Of a DNA stretch of 64,000 nt, positions 53,714 to 64,000 are shown one piece after another. This DNA is from Asterella californica. Its lineage: Eukaryota > Streptophyta > Marchantiopsida > Marchantiales > Aytoniaceae. The stretch's first letter is position 1. The number at the start of each line of letters is the position of its first letter. A program made the position numbers and the translations under genes. The DNA lies in contig JAYKYS010000017.1 of the NCBI GenBank assembly GCA_036924285.1, positions 5,747,501-5,811,500 on the forward strand, written 5' to 3'. The notes under the pieces are model-generated. The model saw only the letters and a program-made list of their open reading frames with translations. It made no database searches and had not been told where the DNA came from.

Positions 53714-55298
53714 TGTCGTGTCGTGTATCGGCTCTTACCTGAAAATCCAAATTCAAAGCTTTGTAATAGGACTAAAAATAAACTTTTTATACAACTTTCA
53801 GATCTTCACTTTCATTGCACCAAGTGGTAGAGCTAGTTGTTAGCTTCCCAAGGGCACTTTATTTACTTTAAATTGACGCTTAACAGCAAATCTATGAGGT
53901 TCGAAAGATGAGAAAATCAAGCTAAGCCCTAGCTTATCAATGTTGCCTGGGTATTTGCAGTTCCTGGCGCTATACTAAGGGTGCAAGAGGGCTGCTTGAT
54001 CATTATCTGAGAAAATCCACATATTGTGAACTAACGTAAGGGGGCAACTTATCGAGCTAGCTTGTATATGTGATTTGTCGGCAGACATTTCAGAGAATTA
54101 TGAGGTCCAATGCATGCACACAACGTGTAATTGAGTTCTGATCTGTGCAGGCTATGTGTTAGTTAAGACGGTTCGTGAAGAGATGGATTGGAGTGTGTGT
54201 TTTGGAAGAAATTGAGACGTAAGGAAGAGGATTTGGAGTACTTTAGTGACATACGAAGGAGAGTTGGACTGTTCGATCTGATTCAGAGTCCAAACTTGTT
54301 ATCCTTAGATCCATTGAGATCATAACACTGATTTTTTCAAGAAATTGAAGACGATATGAAGTTTCATGGAGTGATATGAGAGATATGAGAGAAATTGACT
54401 CAAAGAGAGACGCTTACGTCATATTTTTGTTCGTCTTGTGACTTCAAGTTGAGTTGTTCTTTGTGATAAGTGAGCCAAGCTCTTTGTTCTTGGTGCTTAT
54501 GCAATCAAGGAGTCCTTATCTACGCATAGAAGAAGACCATATGAGATCAGATTGTTCTATTGTGCGTGGTGAGTGAGGTTGAGCCGCATAGGAATGATTA
54601 ACGTTAATATTTTGCTTCTTGCGACTAAGTTTCTTGCGTGGTTTGTGAGAAGAACTCGAAGCTGCTTGTTTGGAATCTTGTTGGGTTCAAGGTAGTCAAA
54701 TCTATCTACTAGAGAAGATGAATCTTAGATCAGGCGATCCGTTTTAAGAGTGTACGTGGTTTTAAGCCGCATGGAGGAGTTTTTGGAGGTTTTGTCACTT
54801 ACGATCAAAAATCAAAAGAGTCGGATCTGAAAGCCAACGGATTCAAGGTGGAAGACCCTATTGATATATGAAGACCGTTTGACGAAAAGAAAAAGTTCTC
54901 TGATAGATCTTTTTTGGTTTCTTTGCTACGATTTTCATCTTGTTTGGATTCATGTAGTTCTAGTTGGTTATGTACGGCTTGTGGTAGATAGTTTTAGCTA
55001 AGGGCTTGTACATGGTTGTTGTTTGGATCTGGGTTTGAATCGGACGATACTGGTGCAAAGCTTCTTGTTAGCAAAGGAATGTTTCTTTGCTTTGAGCTAT
55101 GCTTCGGTAGTTTTGGATCTAGGTTGAGATCCAGAGACTTGTTTTAGGAGGTTGGGTGCAGATTACAGACCACTCAGGTCTGTTTCTCAGTTTCGTGATC
55201 TTGGAGAGAAAGAAATTGGAGTGTATATAAAGTGGGAGTTGGTATATCTTGCGAAGCTTGTTCTCGTGGTTGTTTCTCTCTTTCTTGTCTTTGTTCAG
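53714..55298. other. Probable LTR start of the second 'DHG' copy, then unassigned DNA
   Basis: TGTCGTGTCGTG at 53714 follows a purine run and matches the LTR start at 44342 for only ~20 bp. The rest has no gene I can support. Near 55190-55298 two pyrimidine-rich tracts ending in CAG (GTTTCTCAG; CTTTGTTCAG) could be splice acceptors of the gene to the right. Confidence 0.35.
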
Positions 55299-55391
55299 CA
55301 AATGATAGCTCCTCAGCTGGAACCTCATAATTTCTTGGACAACTTTCATGCAAAATTTGATACGATATCGCGCCCAGATGATATGCACGCT
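55299..55391 (+). other. Possible upstream exon of the gene at 57056-58307
   Basis: A strong pyrimidine tract and CAG (to 55298) precede an open stretch (QMIAPQLEPHNFLDNFHAKF) that ends near a GTGAAT donor-like site. The link to the downstream exons is only by position and strand, and the exon could equally be chance. Confidence 0.25.
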
Positions 55392-56366
55392 AGTGAATAA
55401 TCTCTTGTCTGCAACATCCGTGACATATAATTCTTCTCTATGCTAGAAAGTGAGACATCGAGGTCATTTTCTATGTGTTTATGCATGTGGAAAATCGACA
55501 ATCAAGATATCAATAGAGACCAATCTGGTATCAAGATCCATTCATTATCTTTCTTCTCACTATCTCCCTTCAGAGATAACATGCGGTGAATTAAGCACCG
55601 CTACTTCTCCGTTGGTCAAGCGGCTTCCATTTTCTTTTTGATCGGTTTGCTTGGAACAACAAGAGTGATCGTGTTACTTTTTCTTTTTTGTGGTGAAGCA
55701 CACGGCGGTACGATAAACCTTTATTAATTAGGCAAAGGACCTAAACTTAAACCCCAAGGAGCAAGGCCGCTCTTGATACTTTATTAGTGCCAACTTTATT
55801 AGGACCTTGAGCATCTCATGTCAGAGGAATTGAACGAACTTTCTTATCGGTCTGTCCGGATGATTTACCAGCAGGAGCCGTATGTATGATTATGATTGAG
55901 AAATGTAACTAGGAGGTATAGAAAGCAACAAGAAATTCACTCTCAAGATACACAGAAATTTACTTGACCCTACCCCTAATACGTTTGTTGGACTTGACTT
56001 CTCTCTCGACGCTGCGTTACTTGATTGCACGTTTGACTGATAACAGCAGGTTTAGCAGGTTCATCGTTATGTAAAAACACTGCACTAATCAGATAAGAGA
56101 TAATATGGATTGATAATCTATTATAAAAATTATTTTAATCAAACTTTTCGACTAGATATATGGCTGATTGCTAATATGTACTTCTTTTATTCTGATGACT
56201 CTCTATTTTGAACTAGGATACCTACTGAACCTGCTGTAGCTAGTCAAGGAGGTGGTCAAGTAACGTAACTTTAAGAAGGGTAGGGTCAAATCCAAGGTGG
56301 AGTCAAATCTGAGAAACATATCAAGGGTGGGATCAAGTAAATCTCTGCAAGATACATTGTTCATCC

Positions 56367-57050
56367 GTCAAATTCCAAAAACATTTCTGGTCCTTTACTT
56401 CGCTCATAGCCATTCATTATCGAGCATGCATATTCGCTCTAATGCACCTAGAAACTGGAGCCTAGGAAATCAGCGTAGTTACGCTTTCATGTTCTAACTG
56501 TATATTAGGGGTGTCAAAGTTAAGAACCTTCTGAAATATTCGAAATCCACGGACGTGAGTTACGGCTTCGGTGAGACTGCGGTCAGTGTTTCATGCGGGC
56601 ACCTCCTGAAGTACCCGCAGGAAAACATCGCGGGCGTTTTCTTAACGGCTATTCACTGGTTTCGTCCGCTTTCTTTTGCAATGGATTCTCTGCTGCTCAT
56701 AGTCATTATCTTGAGTGTACAAATGAAAAATTAATCAGTGATAAAATCTTGATGTTCAGTCAGAGGCGCGACCCAGGTTATATACAAACTTCTTTGTGAC
56801 AATTTTAGGGCCAGTTATCTCTTTGTCGTTTGAAGAATCTGAAGTTGAAACGATTCCATTTCTCTGAACTTTGACACCTCCTATTACACCTTATCAGGAC
56901 GGACGTCGAATTCCGAAAACATTTCTGGTCCTTTACTTCGCTCATAGCCATTGATGATCGAGCATGCATATTCGCTCTAATGCACCTAGAAACTGGAGCC
57001 TAGGAAATCAGCGTAGTTACGCTTCATGTTCTAACTGTATATTACACCTT
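56367..57050. repeat. Tandem duplication of ~160 bp, first copy split by a MITE
   Basis: 56367-56507 plus 56882-56904 and 56905-57065 are near-identical (GTC[AG]AATTCC[AG]AAAACATTTC...CTGTATATTACACCTT[AG]TCAGGACG). The second copy ends at the splice acceptor of exon 57056, so the duplication also copied that acceptor (TTATCAG at 56890-56896). Confidence 0.85.
56508..56881. mobile_element. MITE (374 bp), PIF/Harbinger-like ends
   Basis: Ends GGGGTGTCAAAGTT (left) and, inverted, GGAGGTGTCAAAGTT (right), flanked by TATTA on both sides (56503-56507, 56882-56886). The second copy of the surrounding duplication (56905-57050) shows the unoccupied site with a single TATTA. TTA target duplication and ends starting GG(G/A)GGTGT fit PIF/Harbinger elements. 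It has no coding capacity and an internal GC-rich segment (56560-56640). Confidence 0.85.
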
Positions 57051-57055
57051 GTCAG

Positions 57056-58307
57056 GACGAAGATACTGTAGAAGAGAGACATCTTGATCAAACTTTAAGT
57101 GTCGAACATCTGATGGAGTGCTACAGTGGACTCGGCGTCTTTTTGTCCAAAGACGATTTGGGAAGAATTCTGGATGAGATCAGCCGACCTCTGTACGTGC
57201 TGGCCCCATACCTCTATGTTTTCTCCTTCCTCCGTTACCTGTTATTTGACATGGGGACTGAAGTTACCCTAGTGCCCTTGTCCAGCACTCGCCAGAAGGA
57301 AGAGAGAGCTGCACGAGTACATTTCAACGAGTTTTTCCAGACGTACATGGCACACAAGCCTGTCCTTGAATTTGACAAGAGCACCATACAAACTGCTTTT
57401 AACGTACGCATCCATCCAGAAACTTCCGCGTTATTACGGTTTACTTTCCGCATGGACGCATCTCTGTTCACGCCTAGAGTTAACTCTATTCATCTTTAAT
57501 TGATATAGTGCGAGTTAAATCTTGATAGTAAGATGAAGTGAGAAATGACGATATAGTATTATTTCCATGCACGGCAAGGAAATTAACATGAGTAGAGTTA
57601 TCGTCTTAGCCTGTTCACTGCTGAGACTGGTACGTGCAGGAGATTGGTGCAGATCAAGCGACTGGAAGGATTCCGATGACACTCTTGGTAAATACTCTAA
57701 TGAGTGAAGGCGAGTTAATGACGAGGTTGGTTACTCTTCTTTTACTGAGAGGAAGTGCGTTGAAAGTTTGATGCCTTCAAATAAACAACACGGTCCCGGA
57801 AAAATAACACTGAAACTAATTGAACGAAGCAGTGCATAAAAATAAGTACTTAGGTTAATAAACCAGAAGCTCCAACTTCCTCAAACTTGATAGACATTTT
57901 TCACCTTCCATCTATCTAATCTCTAGGCTTCACGAACAGAGTTTACAGGGAATTCCATCCCACTTTATTCATGGCAAGAAAGAATTTGAGTCCTTGTCTC
58001 TGTGCTGCAGCCAGTTTTGTTCACCACTTAGAGGTAGTGCAAGCAGATATAGAAAACGGTTTGAGCTACTCCGATCGTAGATGGAACTCAGAACCTTATC
58101 TCTCTTTAGGCATTTTTGCTCCTCTACTATGCTCATAATTACACACAACGAAGATCTTGAGTTTAATGTGTTTCCATCTTGTGCAGGGAAGATATAGATG
58201 AATGTGTAAGAATTTGTACCAACGATGAACTTAATCTGGAGTCACTTCCAGAAGAGGGAGATGGCCTCTGGTTCTTTAGAGACCTCCTGAAACTCGAAAT
58301 GCCGTGA
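57056..58307 (+). CDS. C-terminal three exons of a host gene, EF-hand-like axonemal-type protein
   Basis: Exons 57056-57403, 57640-57725 and 58187-58307 have consensus-type borders (CCTTGTCAG|GAC, AAC|GTACGC; GTGCAG|GAG, AG|GTTGGT; TTGTGCAG|GGA). Their phases fit (0, then 2), giving an uninterrupted ~185-residue C-terminus that ends at TGA 58305-58307. Exon 1 reads SGLGVFLSKDDLGRILDEIS, PLYVLAPYLYVFSFLRYLLF and FNEFFQTYMAHKPVLEFD. The exon 1-2-3 joins give helix-loop-helix segments like degenerate EF-hands without calcium ligands. This resembles the C-termini of flagellar WD-repeat proteins of the CFAP251 type, but that identification is tentative. Upstream exons were not found with confidence. 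It is the only likely host gene here. Confidence 0.55.
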
Positions 58308-59441
58308 CCGAAAATAAAATTGTCTCTAATGCTTAGATAGAAAGGGATTACCGTGATAGCAGGTATAGATGCTAGGGTATCCCAGCTGTTGCACATGGGG
58401 TTTTTCTTTCAGAACCACCGAGAGAACGGAATTCTTTCAGACTGTATGCATCTTCCAGATTTTAAGAATATAGGGTTGTTTGTGAGATGTATAAGGAAAA
58501 AAGAACCAAGCCGAAATGTCATATCTTGTTAAAGGCATCTCGGCAAAAATGGAGTCCCAAATGCAAAACTAGACGCGCCTGATAGAGTCTTTTTCTTCTA
58601 GTTCTTTTGTTTATAGCTAGTTGCTTTTCTTTCAAAAGAGATGTAAAGAATGACTTGGCTCTTTCGAAAGAAGGATTATTTTCACTCTTACTTTAGTAAT
58701 AAACGTAAACTTGTCGAAACTTAAACTTGATACGAAAAGAAGAAAAGAAAGAAGTGATGGATAAGGGGCTGATGAGCTATATAAAGTCGACAGGGAGGGA
58801 CAGAAAGAAAATACTTTGAGCTTGTGATAATATAAATGTTGTATTAACGAGAACATGTGAGACTGATGAACAAAGTGACTTATCATTAACGACGTTTCGC
58901 ATTTTTATTGGTTAAGAGTAAAATGATAGATGAAACAAAACCTTCGTTTCCTTTTGTCGTTTATGTACACATCATCATTTCTCTTTGACGAATTGAGGAT
59001 GCTTTAAACATGTAACATTTTAGCAGGTACGAGTTTTATCCATATACAGATTCTGGTTTCCGTTTTGATATTCTGATACATACTGAAATTCTTATAAAAT
59101 ATGTGTAAGTTCAATACATATATATATCACTATGGGAACTGGTTATGCCCGAAGTAGTATTCTACCTCTAAGGAGAGGGGTACCGAAGGCAGCTACCGTT
59201 GAAACTGCTTTATTCCAAGATTTGATGTAAACACATTCTGTGCTTTTAGAACCCTGGAACCCGTGGAAATTAATCTGAAGAAACTTATTCCCAAGTTCAG
59301 GGATATGCAAAATTTTACAGAATTCTGATATCTTTTCTTAAGAATTTATAAACTTATTCATAACAGTAGTTAAAATAGAGAGATAAAATGACAAAGCACA
59401 ACGAAAACAAGCTATGCGTGCACATTGCATGTTGATCTACG
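58308..59441. other. No gene recognised
   Basis: AT-rich intergenic DNA downstream of the gene. The frames of up to 84 codons on the minus strand are low-complexity, and no repeat of the window recurs here. Confidence 0.5.
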
Positions 59442-59646
59442 TGTTGGAATTAGGCTGTCTAAGTATGAACTTAAGAACAGCAACTAGTTCAGGATATTTG
59501 AGCTCGCGTTCTTTGGCAGGCCTAGCCTGCCCTTGTACCAAAGTATAAATACCTGACCTATGGACCTCTTATCTTCTATTATTTAGTAAACAATTAACTT
59601 ACACATACTTGCTCTTTTTTGCATCGATTCTCTTTCTCTTTTTTCA
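59442..59646 (+). repeat. 5' LTR of the copia element (205 bp)
   Basis: TG...CA ends, a TATAAATA box (59544-59551) ~100 bp before the end, immediately followed by the primer-binding site. No second LTR is in the window. Confidence 0.8.
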
Positions 59647-59648
59647 TG

Positions 59649-59660
59649 TGGTATCAGAGC
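59649..59660 (+). other. Primer-binding site TGGTATCAGAGC
   Basis: Complementary to the 3' end of a methionine tRNA, the standard primer of plant copia elements. It stands two bases after the LTR. Confidence 0.92.
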
Positions 59661-59696
59661 TGCGGATTGTTATTTTCCCAACACAATATAGAAGAC

Positions 59697-59737
59697 TTCA
59701 GGTAGACCCTAGGCATGACGCCTAGGGTCTACTTGAA
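59697..59737 (+). other. Leader stem-loop of the copia element
   Basis: 18-bp arms TTCAGGTAGACCCTAGGC and GCCTAGGGTCTACTTGAA with one mismatch and loop ATGAC, 37 bases after the primer site. Confidence 0.85.
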
Positions 59738-59834
59738 GGTGAAGGAGCAATCAAGAGACGCCTTGACTGCTAAGCGCGGAAGACGTTCGTCGCAGTGCTC
59801 AATAGAACTATAGTAGTTCAGTGACATATCTGCG

Positions 59835-60770
59835 ATGGAAACCACGTTCAACGTAAAAGGCTAGACAAAGTTTGATGGGACGCACTTTACATACTGGAAG
59901 CATAAGATGAAGCTCCAACTACACGCGGAAGACGTATTTAGAATTATCGATGCGTACCTCGATCAGTTGCCACTCAAAGAAATCCTTTACTTACGACCGG
60001 AGCAGGTAGCATTGAGGAGTGGATCATCAGAGCAAGCATGCTCTTCTGGCGATAAATCAGTATTGCAAGAACACTGCTATTGATCACATTATTTCTTATC
60101 GCACGGCAATCGATGCGTAAAACACGTTGACTTCTAACTTTACCGCACAAGACACCGTGACACAAATGCATTTGAAAGAAAAGCTTGAATCATGACACGG
60201 TCACATCGCATGTGAACACTTTCAAATCCATCGTTGAGCAGTTGGCGTCCGTAGGTGTGCAAGTATGCACACAAGAGCAACTACATACACTAATGGGCAG
60301 CATGTCCGAGCTATAAAATGTTCTTACAAGTGATGAGATGCAACACCAACTGTTGCAATACCTCATCTTGTTTCTTCTTACCAAAGAAACCTTCCGTTGA
60401 AGGATGCAACACGAACTTTCGACCCCATTGTTTGCAGAAAAGAGACAACCATCATAGCAAGACAAGAACGGCAACTGTTTCGGATGGAATCAGCCTAAGA
60501 GGCGGCCACCAGACTCCAACATTCAGTGTTTTGGATGCAAATTGACTGGATATAATGTCCAAAATTGCCCCCATCAAGCTTCCAGCAGCAGCGCTACGTC
60601 TAAACAATTTCAGCGGCAAGGCAGCAATCAAAAATCAGAATCAGCATTCCTGATATCAGAAAAACTGTTAGCACAACAACAACAACAACACGAGACTTAT
60701 ACTGATGACTCTGCTTCACAACGAGTTTACACCCGGAGTCGTGGACCGCTACTAGTACGTTGACACCGCC
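59835..60770 (+). pseudogene. Copia Gag with altered zinc knuckle
   Basis: Broken frames: METTFNVKG-stop-TKFDGTHFTYWKHKMKLQL is the typical copia gag start. The middle (59980-60480) is shifted several times. The knuckle at 60527-60568 reads CFGCKLTGYNVQNC, where the His is replaced by Asn, so zinc binding would be impaired. A Gln/Ser-rich tail follows. Gag packages element RNA. The copy is dead. Confidence 0.75.
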
Positions 60771-61010
60771 GTCACCCACCACATGGCATTCAACCGTGAT
60801 CAATTTTATAAGTACACTGAACGAGAAAATGCTCTTCAAGATCAGATTTTCTTAAGTGATGACACCATAGTCCAGATTGAAAGTCACGGTGACATTGAAG
60901 TCAAACTCCTCAACAGCGAAAACGTACTAATTAAGAACGTATTACACGTTCTTGCACTACGAAAGAAAATGTTTTCAGCTCAAATGTTTGATTCTAAGAG
61001 TAGATGATGC
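60755..61010 (+). pseudogene. Copia protease, N-terminal part
   Basis: DTAVTHHMAFNRDQF corresponds to the D-S-G-A-S-H-H-M block of copia proteases, with DTA instead of DSG. It is followed by IQIESHGDIEVKLL-type and VLIKNVLHVLALRKKMFSA strands typical of this domain, ending at a stop (61005). It is cut off soon after. Confidence 0.75.
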
Positions 61011-61149
61011 ATAATCGGTAATGATGCTTGCTATTTAGAGAATAAAGAACAGACGTCAAATTGTCTCATGCCCACTAAGCTCGTTTGTTATTCCCGCATA
61101 CATTCCATACCTCTCGCAAGCACACCACTTCATCGGAGGGGGTGAGTTA

Positions 61150-62440
61150 AAATCTACGAAGGCTTTGCATGCGACTGTGAATAGGTGTGAAAGATTTGAA
61201 GGTAGAGATATCTTCAAGTATCTTCGTGAGTACAAAGGAGAGATGGAGCTTGTGAGAGTGACGGATGCGAAGATGATTGGCAGTTTTTGAGTTGGCTGAG
61301 TTGAGAGACCAAGTTAGAGAAGTGCAGAGAAGAAATCTGGGTATCTAGATGAGTTTTGAGCGAGCTCTTCGAGAGGAATTTCTTGAAGAGGATTCTGAGA
61401 AAGTTACAAGGAGTACGTTTTTGGATTGGATTGAGCAACAACCTGATCGTAGGATGGGACTGAAAGAGCTATTGAGAGAATTTGATCGGAGATATCGACA
61501 ACTTTCAACGCTTGAACGGATAACCTTAGATGCAAGAAGGACAGAACTCTATTTGCCAGCTACCGTTGAGGTTACAGCAAATCGATTATGCTTCATGTTA
61601 GCAGACCGGTCGGTTGAAGGAGGTGTTACTATGGATTGGGAGAGAGTTGAGGACGTCGTGGTTGTTCTAACTAGACAAAGACGAGAGAGAGTGATTGTAG
61701 GAGGACGACCGCTTGTAGAAGTGATCACTCAACCTTATGCTGCTCCTAGACCTGTTGTCTTGGCCGCAGTTTCTCCGATGCCAGTTGTGTCAGTTCCTGC
61801 ACTTCTACTGGAGAGCCGTTGAGCACGCAGTTTGGACGAGGAGGCATGAGAAGTCTACCTCTGATTGCTGCGGCTGCAACGGCGACTGCGTTGATGACAC
61901 CGCTGGTAAATTCTGATGTATATGCTGGCATATCGAAGTCTCTTCTAGTCCTACGTTGCTAAATAGGACTGCTGAGAAGAGTATTGCTCCAGTTCCTTTT
62001 GAGATACTGAAGAGAGGAGCCGAGTCTATTCGTAAGGTCACAAGGTGGAGAGATTCTGTAGAAGCTGCTTCTATCAAAGTATTCTTGGATGTGGATAGAC
62101 ACGTTCACTGGCAGGATGCTTCTATGGAGGAGAAGCGACGGCGAGAAGCCTCTGAACTTGATACTCGAGTTCTTGAGGAGACTAGGGAAAGACGGAGAGT
62201 CACAAGGAGGCGTGCAGCTCCTCCAGAAGACATCCCTTCTACTTCTCAAGCTCCTCCACCTGCACCAGGTCCGATGGAGGACGTGCAGAGGTCTCAACAA
62301 GAGCCAATGGCTGCTGGAAGGAGGTTACTGCCCAAGAGAAGGGGAAAGGACCGGCCTACAAGTTGGCGGTTGATATTGAAGCTTCTACTGATCTCAAGAG
62401 CATCTTGGAGCAGAGAATACTAAATGTGCGAATCGAGTTT
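61150..62440 (+). pseudogene. Gag region of a third 'DHG' Ty3 copy
   Basis: RFEGRDIFKYLREYKGEMEL, then the longest frame 61349-61822 (TFLDWIEQQPDRRMGLKELL, REFDRRYRQLSTLERITLD, RRTELYLPATVEV), an all-helical gag-like domain. 61956-62423 follows with an Arg/Glu-rich helix and Pro-rich linker (SQAPPPAPGPMEDVQ). No zinc knuckle was found. Stops at ~61290 and 61348 and frameshifts near 61820 and 62360. The 5' LTR is missing; the element starts directly at the broken copia end. Confidence 0.75.
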
Positions 62441-63180
62441 TCTCTTCGGGAGGTTCTTAGTATTGCGAATAGAGAGTTTCACGAACTGATCATCGATGTC
62501 ATCAAGCGAAAGAGACAGGTGATGTATGAACAAGTCGAAAGTCAAATGATAGATGTTGTAAGAGCTTCTGTGAATGATGCAGAATTCAAGAAGGTGCCTT
62601 TTCAGGAGATTGATGACCAGCGGTACCAGCAAGAAGCGTTAGTTGTTGGTACCAATACTGTTGAGTTTGACGATGAAAAGCTGACAAGGAGAGTCCAGCT
62701 ACTGATAGTGACTTCAGAAGAAGATATTGGGCTCGTGCTACGACTGCTACACGAGTTCGTCTTGGAAGTCTGCCTGAATCTGTTGCTGCTTTAGTTGATC
62801 ACGGATCTGAGATCAACATCATGTCACGGGAGGTGTGCGAGAGAGATCAGTGGTCTATCGAACTGAACCATGGTTGGGTATTATGTGCTGCAAACAACTA
62901 GAATGGTGAGTTATACGACGCTTGTCCTAACGTGAAGGTGAAGATAGGTGATGTGGATGTAGATCAACACTTCTTCGTGCAGTCTTCTGCTTCAAATCCT
63001 ATTATTTTTTATAGCCTTATATCACTGCAGTTCGAATGGAAACCAATGTGATGGATGACGGATCTCATTATGCTAGGATCCATAGTCCAGATGATAGACG
63101 TTATGTGCAGTTTCTGACCGTACGTACGAATCATGAACGAAACCGACAGATTTTGAGAGATTCTCCAGTCTGTAGGAGTA
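62363..63180 (+). pseudogene. Pre-protease and DHG protease, third copy
   Basis: 62363-62690 gives LKSILEQRILNVRIEFSLRE and LSIANREFHELIIDVIKRK, which match 40930-41040. After a shift near 62715 comes AALVDHGSEINIMSREVCE (62790-62850), with D-H-G as active site, then ELNHGWVLCAANN, ELYDACPNVKVKIGDVDVD and FFVQ. It degrades beyond 63000. It shows that DHG is shared by separate copies of this lineage. Confidence 0.8.
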
Positions 63181-63340
63181 AGGGATTTCAGAAACCACTC
63201 TTGTAAGACGGGATAACAAGAGTGATGGATCTATTGCTACTATGATCCCACTTGAGCAACCTGAGGGATCACAGGAGGTTGGTGAAGAGGTTGCTCAGGA
63301 ATCAGAAAGTAGCTATATTGTACATAATTGAAAATCTGGT

Positions 63341-64000
63341 TTGATGACTTTCAATTCTGACGATTGGAGTGAGTTCACGCGAGTGGAGGATCTAGCTGAG
63401 AAGAATAGAAGGCAGATGGAGAAGTATGCAATAGATCTGCGCTGTACAAGGGTTCTGAATGAAGACGAGACGATATTTGGTATTTACGAGGAGTTTGTAG
63501 GTGTACAATCTTTTGTTCGTTGGTTGGATGATGTAGACAGGTTGATGGAGCAGATGAGAGAAAGGGTGGTGATCCCTATCTACTCTCGTAAAGTCTCTGA
63601 GGAGGTTGTCTCATGGTTACAATCTCGTCCTCATCCGAGACTGGAGAATGGATGAAAAGATGCAATCTGCTGGAGGGGCTCACGTCAAGAAGCAGAGGTG
63701 CACACAAAATACAAAACAGTAGCGAGGAAGGTGAAACCAGTGGCGACCCAATTATCTGTTGATTCATGATAGCAGATGGAATTGGAGGCCACTGAGCCTG
63801 TGCTTAGAGATCCTACACAAGTGGATACCAGTTTACTCAAGAAACACTCGAGCAGCTCCAGATAGGAGGAGGTGGCTTCTTGACTGAAGTAGAAAAAAGA
63901 GCTTTCGAGAAGATGATTGTTAGTCATGGTAAGACGTTTTCTTTCTTAGCTGAGGAGATTGGTTGTGTGGATCCTAGTGTGATAGCTCCGATGGTTATCT
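63341..64000 (+). pseudogene. Linker and start of RT, third 'DHG' copy, runs off the window
   Basis: An open frame 63341-63655 (VRWLDDVDRLMEQMRERVVI, VSEEVVSWLQSRPHPR) precedes a segment near 63900 (HGKTFSFLAEEIGCVDPSVI) that matches the RT start at 51750-51830 (RHEKAFPFQPHEI). RT proper should continue past 64000. Confidence 0.65.

Larger units (their letters stand above)
59442..61140 (+). mobile_element. Ty1/copia retrotransposon, truncated after protease
   Basis: 5' LTR 59442-59646 (TGTTGGAATT...CTTTTTTCA, TATAAATA at 59544), then TG and the primer site TGGTATCAGAGC. Decayed gag follows from 59835, then a zinc knuckle and the start of the protease. The element ends abruptly near 61140, where the 'DHG' Ty3 element begins. 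Integrase, RT and 3' LTR are absent from the window. Confidence 0.88.

Noticed and set aside
56593..56799. 68-codon plus-strand frame near the host gene
   Set aside because: It lies completely within the 374-bp MITE, so it is not an exon.
58163..58396. 77-codon minus-strand frame
   Set aside because: It is the antisense shadow of the terminal exon at 58187-58307.

Overview
This is a repeat-dominated stretch of a streptophyte nuclear genome. The evidence for that group is an interstitial TTTAGGG tract (35489-35517), plant-type Ty3 and Ty1 LTR retrotransposons, primer-binding sites of the plant types TGGCGCC... (25754) and TGGTATCAGAGC (59649), and one spliced gene. Two things lean towards a lineage with flagellate sperm (charophyte alga, bryophyte, lycophyte or fern). 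One is a Ty3 element that carries a cytosine DNA methyltransferase, a combination reported in the literature from charophytes and dinoflagellates. The other is a gene end that looks like a degenerate EF-hand axonemal protein. The species cannot be fixed from sequence alone. Nearly all retroelement reading frames are broken by stops, frameshifts or deletions.

Layout. 1-2430: inverted 3' part of the methyltransferase-type Ty3 element. 2431-3214 and 13163-13265: two halves of an LTR of a second family ('LTR-B'), split by a near-complete methyltransferase Ty3 element at 3215-13162 with target-site duplication AAAGA. That element reads LTR, long leader, gag, zinc knuckles, protease, C5 DNA methyltransferase, reverse transcriptase, RNase H, integrase, GPY/F module, PHD finger, LTR. 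13266-16510: a scrambled second copy, with its RT half and gag half in opposite orientation. 16511-39353: a nest of GAAGAC-rich elements. The clearest is 21995-33321, with 3.7 and 3.1 kb LTRs, target-site duplication ACATT, a TGGCGCC-type primer site, gag, three zinc knuckles and protease, but most of RT and all of RNase H and the integrase core deleted. Its LTRs themselves contain a coiled-coil reading frame, also found in a further LTR copy at 34458-38897 and in inverted copies at 19441-21994 and nearby.

39336-40880 and 50536-51655 are inverted 5' ends of the methyltransferase element. 40900-44341, 51690-53713 and 61150-64000 are three pieces of another Ty3 lineage whose protease has DHG and whose RT has LDD. 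46485-50535 is a cluster of LTR-B copies in both orientations. 55299-58307 holds the only likely host-gene sequence: three exons at 57056-58307 with consistent splice phases. Just upstream is a tandem duplication, one copy of which received a 374-bp MITE. 59442-61140 is a truncated Ty1/copia element.

How the parts work together: the methyltransferase element combines a DNA-methylation 'writer' with a PHD 'reader' next to its integrase, so a live relative could mark its own DNA or choose chromatin for insertion. Its leader also holds an antisense block resembling RNA polymerase III internal promoters (tRNA A box plus 5S rRNA-like C box), kept in three copies. The copy here is dead, and its stops look largely like C-to-T transitions, as expected for methylated, silenced DNA.
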